Below are positions 38,330 through 50,356 of a stretch of DNA of 64,000 bases, piece after piece. The translations under genes and the position numbers were made by a program. Below the pieces are notes generated by a model, which saw nothing but the letters and a program-made list of their open reading frames with translations, made no database searches and was not told the DNA's origin. The stretch comes from Flavobacterium sp. JAD_PAG50586_2 (GTDB lineage Bacteria; Bacteroidota; Bacteroidia; Flavobacteriales; Flavobacteriaceae). The DNA lies in NCBI GenBank assembly GCA_023213215.1, contig CP096136.1, positions 3,038,001 through 3,102,000 of the forward strand. The letters are read 5' to 3'. Within the stretch, counting starts at the first letter, position 1, and each line of letters begins with the position of its first letter.

Positions 38330-39633
38330 TTAAAGACTCAAATTCCCAGCCAGTTCCTTTAAGGCAATTTCAGATAATTTGGCCTGGAACTGTGCGTTGC
38401 TGTTGCGCACTTTTGCGTTGATGTAATTTAATTGGGCGGTTCTGAATTCGATGGTTGGAATGGTTCCGATTCGGAATTTTTCCATCGTAATGTCTAAGTT
38501 TTGTTTGGCAATGGCTTCGTTTCTTTGCTCGAGTTTGGTCAGTTCGAGATTCGTTAGATACGTTTGGTACGAGGTCATCAATGTACTCTGCAATATTTGG
38601 TTCTGCTGTTCTATCGCAATATTGGCATTGTCAACCAATAGCTTCGCGACCTTTTCATTCCGTCTTTGATTGAATCCGTCAAACAAGTTTAGAGTGGCTG
38701 TGAATCCATAGTTCAATCCTTTTCCTGATGATTGGGTTACGAATCCGAGACTCGATTCACTTTCGGTAAAATTATAACCTGAATTTACCTTTACTACAGG
38801 ATATCTGTCGCCTTTTATCTGCTTCAGCTGTAATTCGGCAATCTTTTTATTCAGCACCTGCGCCTCTAATTGCGGGTTTTGTTTTTCGGCAAGCGAGGTC
38901 AGTTCCGGCAGCAATAATTTGTCATCAACAGTGATGGAATCAATTACCTTAAAATCGGTTTTAACATCACGCGCAAGCATCTGATTGAGCAAGGTTTTGG
39001 TATTGGCATACAATTCCTTCTGCCTTAAATAAGTTGTTGTATCGGTATTCAAATCAACCTGCGCATTCAACAGTTCAAGTTTGGAAGCTCTACCAATTGT
39101 AAACCGGTTTTGTGCCAATTCAACTCTTTGGTTCGAAATTACAATGGTGCTGTCCAAAGCCGAAAGCTGTTGCTGTTGCTGAACCAAATCGTAATAAGTT
39201 GAAGTAACATCGCTTATTTTGGTAATGACTGTCAATTTGAGTTCGGCTTCCCTAATTTCTGCAACGCCTTTAACTGATCATATCGGGCAAACATCCTGAA
39301 GCCGTCAAAAACAGTCCAATCTAGTCCAACACCGTAGGTAATACTGTTGTTTTTAGCATTGTCGAGTGTAGTTGTGGTTCCGTCAGATCGTGTTTGAGTT
39401 GTATTTTGAATATTGTTGTTATCTACAACATTAGCGGCAACCTTTGGCAGCATTCCGGCATAACCGACAGAAACGTTTGTTTTATCGATAGTCAGATCGT
39501 TTTTGGAAATTCGGATTTCATAATTATTCTCCAACGCAATTTTCACAGCCTCTTCGAGTGTCAATATTTCTTGAGCCTGTATTTTGGTCAGGCCAAATAA
39601 TACTATGGTTATATATATAAATCTAATTTTCAT
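38330..39633 (-). CDS. TolC family outer-membrane efflux protein (frameshifted)
   Basis: Outer-membrane factor of about 433 aa, last gene of a three-gene RND efflux operon. The signal peptide is MKIRFIYITIVLFGLTKIQAQ; LTLEEAVKIALENN and then two OEP repeats with long coiled-coil helices follow. The frame breaks at CCC 39250-39252 (plus strand): it reads LGKPNSN-stop, while one more G on the coding strand gives LGEAELKLTVITKIS and connects to the second half. The start is 3 bp after the RND gene's stop. Confidence 0.9.
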
Positions 39634-39635
39634 AA

Positions 39636-42600
39636 CTATTTTTCTAATGCTTCCAGATTATCAAATTCCGGCCTGTGTTTTTTCTCTCTCGACCACATTA
39701 AATAGATGGATGGAATTACAAATAAAGTAAGGATTAAGGAGAAAATCGTCCCACCTACAATCACAACTCCCATTCCGATCCTGCTTGTTGATGCTGCTCC
39801 AAGCGACAGGGCAATTGGCAATGCTCCTAAGGCAATAGCTAAACTCGTCATCAGGATAGGTCGTAACCTGGCTTCAGAAGCTTCCAAAATCGCTTCAAGC
39901 TTTGGTTTTCCCTGTTCCCTTAACTGGTTTGCAAATTCGACAATCAGGATTCCGTTTTTCGTAACTAATCCAATCAGCATTACGGTTCCTATCTGGCTGA
40001 AGATATTCCACGTTTGGCCAAACAGCCATAATGAGAATAAGGCTCCGGCAACAGCCATTGGTACCGTTAATATAATAATAAACGGATCAATAAAACTTTC
40101 GAATTGCGCTGCCAATATCAGGTAAATCAATAATAAGGCTAAGCCAAATGCGAAGGCAGTATTCGAGCTGCTTTCAACAAAATCCCTCGATTCGCCACCC
40201 AAATCGGTTGTAAAACTGCTGTCCAATACTTTTTCCTTGATTGCATCCATCGCGTCAATTCCGTCATTAATGCTTTTTCCCGGAGCTAAACCTGCAGAAA
40301 CCGTGGCCGACATATAACGGTTGTTGTGGTACAATTGCGGTGGATTGCTTTGTTCATCCACCTTTACCACATTGTCTAACTGAATCAGTTCGCCTTTATT
40401 GTTTTTGACAAACATCGAAGTCAGATCGAGTGGGGCATCACGGTCTTTTTCGTCAAACTGTCCGATAACCTGATATTGTTTTCCATTTCGCATAAAATAA
40501 CCGAAACGTTGTCCGCTAAGGGACAATTGTAAAGTCTGGGCTACATCCAAAACAGAGATTCCAAGGGTTTCGGCTTTTTCCCTATCGATGGTAACATTGA
40601 TTTCGGGTTTGTTAAATTTCAGATTGACATCGACGTTAGAAAACGTATCATTCTGATTGGCCAAATCCATAAACTGTGGAATCTTTTCGCGTAATTTCTC
40701 AAAATTCGGTGCCTGGATAATGTACTGAATCGGCAATCCTCCACGTTTGTTTACCGCAATGGTTGGCTGTTCGGTAACGGTAACTTTCGCCTGTGAATAT
40801 TTTTTGGTCCATTTCGTAAACTTTTCCGCCACCTCTTTCTGGCTTAATTCCCGTTCGTCTACATTTTTTAGCGCCATACGCACCCTTCCACTGTTAACCG
40901 AAGCTGAGGCAAATCCGGGAGCCGTTATCACTAACGCAATTTTTTCTCTGGAATTGAATCGTCTATCAGCTGTGATAACTCCTGCATAAACCTATCCGTA
41001 TATTCATAAGTCGAACCTTCGGGAGTGGTCACTCCAACCGTAATCAGGTTCCGGTCGTCATAAGGAGCCGTTTCTTTCGGAATGAGTTTAAAAAACAAAA
41101 CAATCAATCCGATACAAACAATGATGATGGGGAAACTTATCCATTTTCGATTCACAAACCTTGCTAGCGAATTGGCATATCCGGTGTTCATTTTTACAAA
41201 ATACGGTTCGGTAAAGTTGTAAAATCTCGTTTTTTTCTGTTCGCCACCTTTCATTAAATAAGCATTCAGCATCGGCGTAAGCGTTAACGAAACAAAGGCC
41301 GAAATCAATACGGCAGCGCCAATAACGACGCCAAATTCCCTAAACAGCCTTCCGACAAATCCTTCCAAAAGATGATTGGCAGAAACACTGCGGCAAGTGT
41401 AATAGAAATAGAGATTACAGCAAAAAATATCTCATTTGAACCTTTAATAGCGGCTTCTATGGGCGACATGCCTTCTTCTACTTTTTTGAAGATGTTTTCG
41501 GTAACTACGATTCCATCATCCACCACTAAGCCCGTTGCGAGAACGATGGCTAAGAGCGTTAGTACATTTACCGAGAATCCACACAAATACATAATGAAAA
41601 AGGTAGCAATCAGCGAAACCGGAATGTCAATCAAAGGCCTGAAGGCAATCGACCAATCCCTAAAAAACAGGAAGATAATCAGGATTACCAGAATTATTGA
41701 AATCAATAAGGTTTCGGCAACTTCAACAACCGATTTTTTGATAAAAAGCGTATTGTCAAGGGCAACATTCAGTTTTATGTCGGCAGGTAAATCTTTTTGG
41801 AAGGTCTCAAATTGTTTGTAGAATTGGTCGGCAATATCCAGATAATTAGTGCCGGGTTGTGGAATGATGGCCAATCCGACCATTGGTTTTCCTTCCGCTA
41901 CCAATCGGGTTTCGAGGTTTTCCGGACCTAATTCGGCCCGACCGATATCACTTAAGCGTACAATCTTATCGCCTTCAGCAAGGATTACGATATTGTTGAA
42001 TTCTTTCTCATCGGATAAATTCCCCATCGTTTTAACGGTAAGTTCCGTATTGGCACCTGTTAATTTCCCGGAAGGCAATTCGACGTTCTGTTTGTCTAAT
42101 GCTGTTCTGACATCGGAAACCGTAACACCATAGGAAGAGAGTTTTATCGGATCGATCCAGATACGCATCGAATATCTTTTCTGTCCCCAAATCTGGACAC
42201 TACTTACACCAGGAATGGTTTGTAAACGTTCGGCAATAACATTTTCGGCATAATCACTTAATTCTAAAGCATTTTTAGAATCACTCTGAACCGTCATGGT
42301 TATAATTGCATCAGAATCGGCGTCAGCTTTAGAAACTACTGGCGGAGCATCAATATCCTGTGGCAAACTACGAACGGCTTGAGAAACTTTATCACGTACA
42401 TCATTTGCCGCTTCTTCGAGGTTTTTTCAAGCTTGAATTCGATGGTAATATTGCTTGAACCCTGATTACTTGAAGAGGTAATATTTCGGATTCCATCGAT
42501 GGAATTTATTGCTTTTTCTAAAGGTTCAGTAATTTGAGATTCGATAATGTCGGCGTTCGCACCGGTATAATTGGTACGCACCGAAATTTGTGCCGGATCG

Positions 42601-42719
42601 ATGGAAGGAAATTCACGTACGCCAAGGTAACTGTAACCAATGATACCAAAAAGAATGATGGTAAGATTTATTACAATGGTAAAAACCGGTCGTTTGATGC
42701 TTAGGGTTGATAAACTCAT
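39636..42719 (-). CDS. RND efflux transporter permease, HAE1/AcrB type (three frameshifts)
   Basis: Inner-membrane proton-driven drug exporter, about 1028 aa when repaired. N-terminus MSLSTLSIKRPVFTIVINL, porter-domain FPSIDPAQISVRTNYTGANADIIE, TM4 region VVDDGIVVTENIFKKVEEG (proton-relay Asp pair) and C-terminal GLVTKNGILIVEFANQLRE are all typical. Three one-base losses break the frame: 42422-42427 (A run on the coding strand before NLEEAAND), 41367-41370 (T run at FLEGFVGRLF) and 40940-40945 (A run at PEKKIALV). One added base at each site gives one clean ORF. The ATG overlaps the HlyD stop (ATGA). Confidence 0.92.
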
Positions 42720-43779
42720 GGTTTACTGATTTTTACTTTTACATCGGCTTCGTCCTTTAATGACATCATTCCCGATGTTAAGACGGTATCGCCCACTTTT
42801 AGGCCAGAGGTAATTACAACATCCTTATCAGTCCTTGCCAGTGTTTCCACTTTTACTTCCTTGGCTTTACCGTTATTGGCAATGAAAACTTTTTTCCGTC
42901 CTGTATCGGAATAACCGCTTCGGTTGGAATAATGATGGCATCCTGAATGTTGCCTAACGCCAATTCAATGTTAGCGAAAGTTCCGGGTAATAATTTGCCG
43001 TTTGAATTTTCTGTTAAGGCTCTGATTTTCATGGTTCGCGTTGTCATTTCGATGGCTGGTTCCAAAGCGTAGATTTTGGCTGTGAATTTGTCAGCTACAT
43101 TCGGAACGGTAAAGTTGATTTGCGAACCTTTAACGATTTGGGAAGCATATTTTTCGGGGATGGAAAAAGTGATTTTTAATTGATTTGTGCTGACTAGGTT
43201 GGCAATCAATGTGGTTGGAGTTACATAAGTTCCGGGAGAAATATTCCGTAAACCGATACGTCCCGAAAATGGAGCACGAATGCTGGTTTTTCCGATTTGA
43301 GCCTGAATTAATTGGGTTTGCGCTTTCATTGTCCTAAAATCGGCGCTTGAGATATCGTATTCTTCCTGGCTTATGGCTTCTTTCTGAAGTAAAAGTTTGG
43401 CTCTTCTTTCGTTTTCTGAGGCTAAGTTTTCTTTGGTTTTGGCCTGAATCAATTGCGCTCTTAATTCGACATCATTAACCTTTAATAAAACCTGTCCTTT
43501 GCTTACCTGGCTTCCTTCGGTAAAGGAAATGCTTTCGACAATGCCGGAAACTTCGCTGCGGATTTCGATTTGTTCATTGGCATCAATGGAACCGGAAAGT
43601 GAAATGGTATTGGAAAAATCCTGAGGTTTTACGACGACACCGCTAACGGTTACGGCTGGTTTTTTGCCTTTTTTATCGCCTTCCTTTTCGTTTTCAGATT
43701 TGTTTTTTGTGATTCTATAGATTATCATTCCGCCAAGGGCAACAGCGAGAATTGTTATAACGATGTATTTTACTTTCAT
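42716..43779 (-). CDS. RND efflux periplasmic adaptor (HlyD/AcrA family, frameshifted)
   Basis: Membrane fusion protein of about 354 aa: one N-terminal membrane anchor (IVITILAVALGGMIIY), lipoyl/biotinyl half-motifs (VSGIVESISFTEGSQVSKGQVLLKVND and SIRAPFSGRIGLRNISPGTYV) around a coiled-coil hairpin, then beta-barrel and membrane-proximal domains. The A6 run at 42890-42895 is one base short; with it restored the sequence continues VFIANNGKAKEVKVETL to a stop at 42716, overlapping the RND ATG. First gene of the efflux operon. Confidence 0.9.
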
Positions 43780-43879
43780 CTAAAATAGTATTGTAGAGGT
43801 TTTCTACAAAACTACCTCATACCAATGAAAGGGGCATTGCTGTTAGTTTTTATTTAACAATTGTTTGCTTCGGAATTAA

Positions 43880-45987
43880 TTAGCTGATATAATTCCAAAT
43901 ATTCTTCTTTTTTGAAAGCTCAATAAAAACCGCTCTTAAAGCCTGATGTTCAGGCAACGACATAGATGCATCGCGTTTTAGTAATTTGAGGGCTTCATTT
44001 CGGGCAACTAAAAGGATGTCTTTGTCCCGCACCAAATCCGCAATCTGAAGGTGCAATACACCACTTTGCTGTTTTCCCATAATATCGCCTGGACCTCGCA
44101 GCTTTAAATCTACTTCGGCTATTTCGAAACCGTCATTGGTTTTGCACATCGTTTCCAAACGTATCTTACTGTCATTCGATAATTTAAACGAAGTCATTAG
44201 AATACAGTAACTCTGTTCGGCACCACGACCCACACGGCCACGAAGCTGATGTAGTTGGGATAATCCAAAACGTTCGGCACTTTCAATAATCATTACGCTT
44301 GCATTCGGAATATTGACACCTACTTCAATAACGGTGGTTGCCACCATAATATTGGTTTTTCCTTCTGAAAAACGTTTCATTTCAACATCTTTATCAGCGG
44401 GTTTCATTTTTCCGTGTACAATCGAAATGCTGTATTGCGGTAACGGAAAATCCCTCGAAATGCTTTCGTAACCATCCATCAGATCTTTATAGTCCATTGT
44501 TTCACTTTCCTGGATTAGCGGATAGACAATATAGATTTGTCGCCCTTTTGCAATTTCATCCTTAATGAATTTCCAGACTTTCAATCGGTTGCTGTCGAAA
44601 CGATGCACGGTTTGAATTGGTTTTCGTCCCGGTGGCAATTCGTCGATAACAGAAATATCCAAATCGCCATAGAGACTCATTGCCAATGTTCGCGGAATAG
44701 GAGTGGCGGTCATCACCAAAATATGTGGCGGAATATCATTTTTCTGCCAAAGCTTCGAGCGCTGTTCTACACCAAACCGATGCTGCTCGTCAATAATGGC
44801 TAAGCCTAAATTTTTAAATTTCACTTTGTCTTCCAATAGGGCATGTGTCCCAATCAGAATGTGAAGATTTCCACTTTCGAGCTCTTCGTGGATAATTTTT
44901 CTATCGGCAGTTTTGGTTGAGCCGGTCAGTATTTTTATGTTGATATTTAAATCTTTAGCCAATTCGGTTAAACCGTTGAAATGTTGGTTCGCTAAAATTT
45001 CAGTTGGCGCCATTAAGCAACTCTGAAAGCCATTATCCAACGCAATCAGCATCGCCATCAGTGCCACAATTGTTTTTCCCGAACCCACATCGCCCTGCAA
45101 TAATCGGTTCATCTGGGCATTGGTTCCCATATCATTCCTGATTTCCTTCAGTACTTTCTTCTGGGCGTTTGTCAGTTCAAATGGAAGATGGTTTTGGAAA
45201 AAATTATTGAAATTATCCCCAACAACCGTAAAGGCATGTCCTTTAATTTTATGTTTTCTGACAAGGTTTTTCGTAATCAATTGCAATTGTATAAAAAACA
45301 ATTCTTCGAATTTCAATCGAAATTGAGCCTTAGACAAGAGATCCTGACTCTTCGGGAAATGAATATTGAAAAGCGCGGCATTTTTGGGAATCAATTTTAA
45401 CTCCTCTAAAAGATAAGCGGGCAGTGTTTCCGAGAATTTGGCTTGTGTTTCTACAAATAACTGTTGCATCATTTTGTTGATGACCCGATTCGAAATCCCA
45501 CGATTCGTAAGTGTTTCCGTTGATGGATAGACAGGTTGCATCGCCGAACGGAGGCTTTGTTCATGTTCACTAAACAATTCCATTTCAGGATGCGCCATGT
45601 TATAAGTGTTTCCAAAATGCGCTACTTTTCCGAAAATTACATAGGGAATATTAATCTTTAGGCTGTCGCGAATCCATTTGTGCCCCTGAAACCAGACCAG
45701 TTCTATTTCTCCGGTTTCATCCACGAAAGTGGCCACCAGGCGCTTTTTGGCCTTACCAAATTCAACTGTCTTTACATTGATAATCTTACCAATAATCTGT
45801 ACTTCACTCTCGTTTTTCTGCAGTTCGTTTATTTTGTAATAACGCGTCCTGTCGATGTAACGATTAGGAAAAAATTGATTAAATCTTCATAACGGTGAAT
45901 GTTCAATTCCTTGCGCAACAACTCGCCACGTTGAGGTCCAACGCCTTTTAGGTATTCAATGGGAGTTTGCAGAAGCTGATATGACAT
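43880..45987 (-). CDS. recG: ATP-dependent DNA helicase RecG (frameshifted)
   Basis: Branch-migrating helicase that remodels stalled forks and Holliday junctions, about 702 aa when repaired. An N-terminal wedge/OB domain begins at ATG 45987 (MSYQLLQTPIEYLKGVGPQRGELL). Helicase motifs include I RLLQGDVGSGKT, Ia MAPTEILANQHF, II DEQHRFGVEQR, III MTATPIPRTLA and VI QLRGRVGRG. The A6 run at 45869-45874 (plus strand) is one base short: as written the N-terminal part ends FFLIVTSTGRVITK, while one more T on the coding strand gives FFPNRYIDRTRYYKINELQ and joins the helicase ORF. Confidence 0.95.
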
Positions 45988-46172
45988 TTGTTTTTTTTAG
46001 ACCAAAGAAGCAAGAGTAAAGAAGCAAGAGAATAGCAGTGGGGTCAATTTTTTGTCTTTCTTCTTGCTTCTTTTTTCTATTTTTTCTTAAAGCGAAGATA
46101 GTTTTTTAATTTGAAAATTTGAAAATGAGATAATTCGAAAATGATTATATTCGTAATCCAATACCTTAGTAA

Positions 46173-48230
46173 ATGCGCCTACTGTTTTTTCTTTTATTTA
46201 GCTTTATTTCTTTTGCACAGCAAACCACCAAAGTCGATTTTATCGAATGTAAGGGAAGGGTCAAACCCGAATTTTCGACCAAGTCAATATTGGGTGAGGG
46301 CTTATATACTTTTGTAGTGAAATCGGCAATTGATACTATAAGGGTTGATGCCAAAAACATCGAATTTTTAGCTGTTGCCATCAATGGAAAAACAGTAGAT
46401 TTTAAGAACAATAAAAAAGAACTACTGCTTTTTGAAGGTTATAAAGCTGGGATGAACAAATTGACCTTTAGCTACAAAGCCGTGCCTAAACAAACAATGT
46501 ATTTCAATGCAGGGAATAATCAAATCTGGACACAAGGCCAGGGCAAATACACCAGCCATTGGTTTCCAAGTTTTGACGATGTGAATGAAAAGGTGATTTT
46601 TAGTATGGATATTTCATTTGATTCAAATTATCAGGTAATTGCGAATGGAGTTTTGAAAAAAGTTTCGGTTGATGGCAATGATAAAATCTGGAAATACGAG
46701 ATGAAAAAGCCTATGAGTTCGTATTTACTGGCGATGGCGATCGGAGATTTTGTCAATAAGGTTATTCCGTCAAGGTCACATATTCCTTTACAAATGTTCA
46801 TCCAGCCGAAAGACACGTTCAAATTTGAGCCTACCTATCGCTATTCAAAACAGATTTTTGACTATTTAGAGAAAGAAATCGGGTTTAAATATCCGTGGCA
46901 GATCTACAAGCAGATTCCGGTGGAGGATTTTCTTTATGCCGGAATGGAAAACACAACGTGTACCATTTTTGCACAGGAGCATGTTGTAGATGAAATTGGT
47001 TTTAATGACCGCAATTATGTGAACGTCAATGCGCACGAATTGGCTCACCAATGGTTTGGCGATTTGATTACGGCCAAATCAGGGAAACACCATTGGTTGC
47101 AGGAAGGTTTTGCTACCTATTATGCTTTATTGGCCGAAAGGGAAGTATTTGGGGCTGATTATTTTTACCATCAGATGTACCGGAATTCCCTTCAACTAAG
47201 GAATGCAGCTAAAACCGATACGGTTCCGGTGATGAATGAAAAAGCAAGTTCGTTATCGTTTTATCAAAAAGGTGCGTGGGCTTTACATTTTATACGTGAA
47301 TCCATCGGAGCAAAGGCATTTCAGAAGGCAATAAAAACCTATCTGAAAAAGTATCAATATCAAAATGTAGAAACCGATCAGTTTTTGGCCGAAATCAAGA
47401 GAATAGCTCCGGCATTTGATACCGAAAAGTTCAAAAAAATATGGTTGGAGGATTATCATTTTCCGACAGAAACTGCTAATGATCTGCTGAAGAAAAATGA
47501 ATTCATACGAACACTTTTTGAAGCCCAGCAACTCCGTAAAAATTCGTTTGCAACTAACAAGGCAAGATTTACGGAATTGCTTAAAGCAACTGTTTTTTAT
47601 CCGGTGAAAACCGAAGTTATTTACCAGATGAAAGATATCCCATTTGAAGATAAAAAGGAATTACTGCAATTAGCCTTACAAACAAATGACATCGAGGTAC
47701 GTCAGGCTGTTGCTGAGTTTACAACTGATGTTCCGCAAAATTTTAAATCGGATTATGAAGGTCTTCTGGATGACAAATCCTATGATACAAAGGAAATTGC
47801 ATTTATGAATTTGTGGAAAAACTTTCCAAATGATAGGAATACTTATTTGTCTAAAATCCAAAAATGGATTGGCAGTAATGATAAAAGCCTACGGATTTTA
47901 TTTTTGACATTTTCGATTCAAAACGAAAGCGCCCAAGCCTCTGATTATTATAAGGAATTAGTGAATTATACCTCACCTAAATATGAAACTTCAGTACGCC
48001 AAAATGGGATTATAAACCTTCTCGCCATTAATCCGAAAGAGGAATTGGTTTTGAAAAATTTAGTGAATGCGACAACGCACTACAAATGGCAATTCAGTAA
48101 ATTTGGACGGGATAAAATTAGGGAATTACTGGTTCAGGAGAATTACAGAAGCCTTTTTGAATTGCTGCTTCCCCAACTTAATGATACTGAGAAAACAAAC
48201 CTACAAAAATTATTAGCCGAGAAATTATGA
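46173..48230 (+). CDS. M1 family aminopeptidase
   Basis: Zinc aminopeptidase of 685 aa with a signal peptide (MRLLFFLLFSFISFAQ), so periplasmic or surface-located. It has the substrate-binding GMEN motif (GMENTTCT), the zinc motif HELAHQWFG with His288 and His292, and the third ligand Glu311 in WLQEGFATYY. The C-terminal HEAT-like helical domain is present but short. It overlaps the next gene by 4 bp (ATGA), so the two are translationally coupled. Confidence 0.95.
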   Translation: MRLLFFLLFSFISFAQQTTKVDFIECKGRVKPEFSTKSILGEGLYTFVVKSAIDTIRVDAKNIEFLAVAINGKTVDFKNNKKELLLFEGYKAGMNKLTFSYKAVPKQTMYFNAGNNQIWTQGQGKYTSHWFPSFDDVNEKVIFSMDISFDSNYQVIANGVLKKVSVDGNDKIWKYEMKKPMSSYLLAMAIGDFVNKVIPSRSHIPLQMFIQPKDTFKFEPTYRYSKQIFDYLEKEIGFKYPWQIYKQIPVEDFLYAGMENTTCTIFAQEHVVDEIGFNDRNYVNVNAHELAHQWFGDLITAKSGKHHWLQEGFATYYALLAEREVFGADYFYHQMYRNSLQLRNAAKTDTVPVMNEKASSLSFYQKGAWALHFIRESIGAKAFQKAIKTYLKKYQYQNVETDQFLAEIKRIAPAFDTEKFKKIWLEDYHFPTETANDLLKKNEFIRTLFEAQQLRKNSFATNKARFTELLKATVFYPVKTEVIYQMKDIPFEDKKELLQLALQTNDIEVRQAVAEFTTDVPQNFKSDYEGLLDDKSYDTKEIAFMNLWKNFPNDRNTYLSKIQKWIGSNDKSLRILFLTFSIQNESAQASDYYKELVNYTSPKYETSVRQNGIINLLAINPKEELVLKNLVNATTHYKWQFSKFGRDKIRELLVQENYRSLFELLLPQLNDTEKTNLQKLLAEKL

Positions 48231-49129
48231 GAGCATTGGTAATATCAGGTGGTGGAAGCAAAGGTGCTTTCGGAGGTGGTGTTGCGCAATACCTGCTTCA
48301 GGAAAAATTCCATAAATACGATATCCTGATCGGAAGTTCCACCGGAAGTTTGCTTATTCCGCATTTGGCTTTAGGCGAAGTAAGTAAAATATACGACGCC
48401 TATACTAATGTTGATATGGGAAAAATATTCAATATTAATCCGTTTGTGGTAAAACATAAAGATGATGTGGATGTTGTCACGATCAATCACTTCAACGTTT
48501 TGCTCCAGTTTTTAAAAGGCAAAAGAACATTTGGCGAAAGCTCGAACCTCAGAAGCTATATCAAGGAAACTTTCACCGAAGTAGAATTCTACCGACTAAG
48601 AGCATCCTTTTGCGATGTGATTGTAACGGTAACCAATCTTTCCAAAAATGATGTAGAATACAAATCGATTAAAGATTTTGAATATGAAGCGTTCTGCGAC
48701 TGGATATGGATTTCGTGTAATTATATTCCGTTTATGAGTTTGGCCAGCCATGACAACTGCGAATATGGCGATGGCGGTTTTTCGAGCCTGGTTCCGATTC
48801 GGGAAGCCATTCAGCGTGGCGCGAAAGAAATTGACGTTGTTATCCTCGAAACCGAAATGCAGATGACACCGAAAAGCGTTGGTAAAAATCCCTTTTCACT
48901 AATGATTGATTTGTTTCAGACATTGCTAAACCAGGTTGAAAAGCATGATATTACCATCGGAAAGCTCGCTGCAAACAATAAAAACGTAAAGCTGAATTTA
49001 TACTACACACCAACCAATTTGACAAACAATGCGTTGATTTTTAACAAGGAAAAAATGAAAATCTGGTGGCAGCAGGGCTATGATTATGCTAAAAACAAGA
49101 GTGAGATTATGAGTGATAATTTGCAGTAG
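48227..49129 (+). CDS. Patatin-like phospholipase
   Basis: Lipid acyl hydrolase of 300 aa. The oxyanion loop is ISGGGSKGAFGGG (7-18), the nucleophile Ser38 is in the GSSTG elbow, and the catalytic-dyad Asp is about residue 182 in YGDGGF. No signal peptide, so cytoplasmic or injected. It starts inside the stop of the M1 peptidase gene. Substrate unknown (phospholipid or lysophospholipid likely). Confidence 0.92.
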   Translation: MRALVISGGGSKGAFGGGVAQYLLQEKFHKYDILIGSSTGSLLIPHLALGEVSKIYDAYTNVDMGKIFNINPFVVKHKDDVDVVTINHFNVLLQFLKGKRTFGESSNLRSYIKETFTEVEFYRLRASFCDVIVTVTNLSKNDVEYKSIKDFEYEAFCDWIWISCNYIPFMSLASHDNCEYGDGGFSSLVPIREAIQRGAKEIDVVILETEMQMTPKSVGKNPFSLMIDLFQTLLNQVEKHDITIGKLAANNKNVKLNLYYTPTNLTNNALIFNKEKMKIWWQQGYDYAKNKSEIMSDNLQ

Positions 49130-49217
49130 TTAAATATTCCTGCATTATCAAAATGTACACTTTTTGCCTACTTTCCATTTATAGCTTTCTTTTACTTTTA
49201 GCTTGTAAATAAAATGA

Positions 49218-49289
49218 ATGTTAGTAAAGGTTTTTGGAAGCGCGGTTTTCGGAGTCGAAGCGACAACGATTACAGTTGAAGTGAATATT
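49218..49289 (+). pseudogene. comM: comM 5' fragment (24 codons) left of the inserted element
   Basis: ATG 49218 begins the classic ComM/YifB N-terminus: MLVKVFGSAVFGVEATTITV then EVNI. It stops matching after AATATT (49284-49289); downstream DNA belongs to the inserted element and adds 16 unrelated codons (IYLLLLKINIK...) to a TAG at 49338-49340. The gene resumes at 62464 (NIDKGVGYHLVGLP). Its promoter must be in the 88 bp after the patatin gene. Confidence 0.93.
49284..49289. other. attL core of the comM-inserted element
   Basis: AATATT shared with 62464-62469. Left flank gtgAATATT is chromosomal, right flank is element DNA. The core is palindromic. Serine recombinases recombine at a 2-bp core within a short identity, so a 6-bp overlap is consistent with that mechanism. 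Confidence 0.75.
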
Positions 49290-49390
49290 ATTTACTTGTT
49301 GCTTCTGAAAATTAATATTAAATCCTTTAAAATCAAGTAGTCTAGGCTTTAACAAAGTTGTAAGAAAATAAATATTTTAATATTTATTCC

Positions 49391-49421
49391 TTGCAACCAT
49401 TGTTATTTATACATAATTTTG
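49391..49421 (+). promoter_or_regulatory. Promoter of the first element gene
   Basis: TTG at 49391-49393, 20-bp spacer, TAATTTTG at 49414-49421, 28 bp before the ATG at 49450. Confidence 0.6.
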
Positions 49422-49449
49422 TGAAACAACCCAACTAAAAATTAATTAT

Positions 49450-49713
49450 ATGACAGGTATAAATCTTAGCATTAAAAAGGATGGAATAACAAAGCCTTAT
49501 GGAATTTTTTATTCACAAGTTTTGAATTTTCACATTGCTCAAATTTTTGATGAAACAATGAAAATTATTTATAATGAAACTAGTAGAGAACAGGAAGATT
49601 GTTTTAAAAATTTATTAACTGCAGTTGATACACTAGGTATAATTATTACAATTTCCGAAAGTACACCAGATGAAGAGTTTCTAAATATGATAAAGAAACT
49701 AAAGGAAGATTAA
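49450..49713 (+). CDS. Hypothetical protein, 87 aa
   Basis: Soluble protein with no signal peptide or membrane segment and no motif I recognise. It has its own promoter (49391) and terminator (49724), which supports it as a real gene. It is the first gene inside the left end of the element. Confidence 0.65.
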   Translation: MTGINLSIKKDGITKPYGIFYSQVLNFHIAQIFDETMKIIYNETSREQEDCFKNLLTAVDTLGIIITISESTPDEEFLNMIKKLKED

Positions 49714-49723
49714 TCAAAAAATC

Positions 49724-49751
49724 GGATGCAAGCAATTGCATCCTTTTTTTT
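49724..49751 (+). terminator. Rho-independent terminator after the 87-aa gene
   Basis: Palindrome ggatgcaagcaattgcatcc followed by eight T. Confidence 0.88.
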
Positions 49752-49871
49752 ATCTTTATAAAATGATAAATCAGAAACCATATTCAGGATGTTCACCTGA
49801 CAATAATTTCTAATACCCAAGAAACTGGGAATGTATGAAATCTCAACCTTCTGGTTAAAAACATAAAGCTT

Positions 49872-50348
49872 ATGAAATTCATTTTACCAATAATTACATT
49901 ACTTCTTTTCACAATTACCTCAACAGGTCAAAATGTTAATTTGACCGAAATGATAAAATTAAATAATCTTGGAATTGAAGAATTTGATACCTCTGTTACA
50001 AGAAAAGGGTTCACTTATAAAGAAACCCAAAAAAATGATAGTGCTGAAAGTACTGTATATAAAAATGGCAAAGGAAGAAATACGTCTTATATAACTAAAG
50101 CTATTTATAAAACTGACAATTGGGAAATGGTATCATATCAGACTAATGATGAATCTACCTATTTAAAGTTTAAAACAGAATTGAAAAATCTTGGATTTAA
50201 TTATGTAGGTAAGAATGTTTCGGATGATGATACAATAATGTTCTATTATAAAAAAGATAATTTAAAACTGACCCTTTCTTCTTGGTTGAATAAAGCAGAA
50301 GAAAAGTATACAGTTTATGAAATATCAATTATTAAAGATAAAGACTAA
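49872..50348 (+). CDS. Hypothetical secreted protein, 158 aa
   Basis: Signal peptide at 1-19 (MKFILPIITLLLFTITSTG), then a small alpha/beta domain with charged repeats; no lipobox. No family recognised. It ends 8 bp before the DUF4393 gene, so the two are one transcript and the secreted protein may work with, or be controlled together with, the Abi-like protein. Confidence 0.7.
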   Translation: MKFILPIITLLLFTITSTGQNVNLTEMIKLNNLGIEEFDTSVTRKGFTYKETQKNDSAESTVYKNGKGRNTSYITKAIYKTDNWEMVSYQTNDESTYLKFKTELKNLGFNYVGKNVSDDDTIMFYYKKDNLKLTLSSWLNKAEEKYTVYEISIIKDKD

Positions 50349-50356
50349 AGAATAGG

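Noticed and set aside
39706-41821. Plus-strand frames of 139-149 aa opposite the RND gene
   Set aside because: All fall inside the RND permease coding sequence and mirror its codons.
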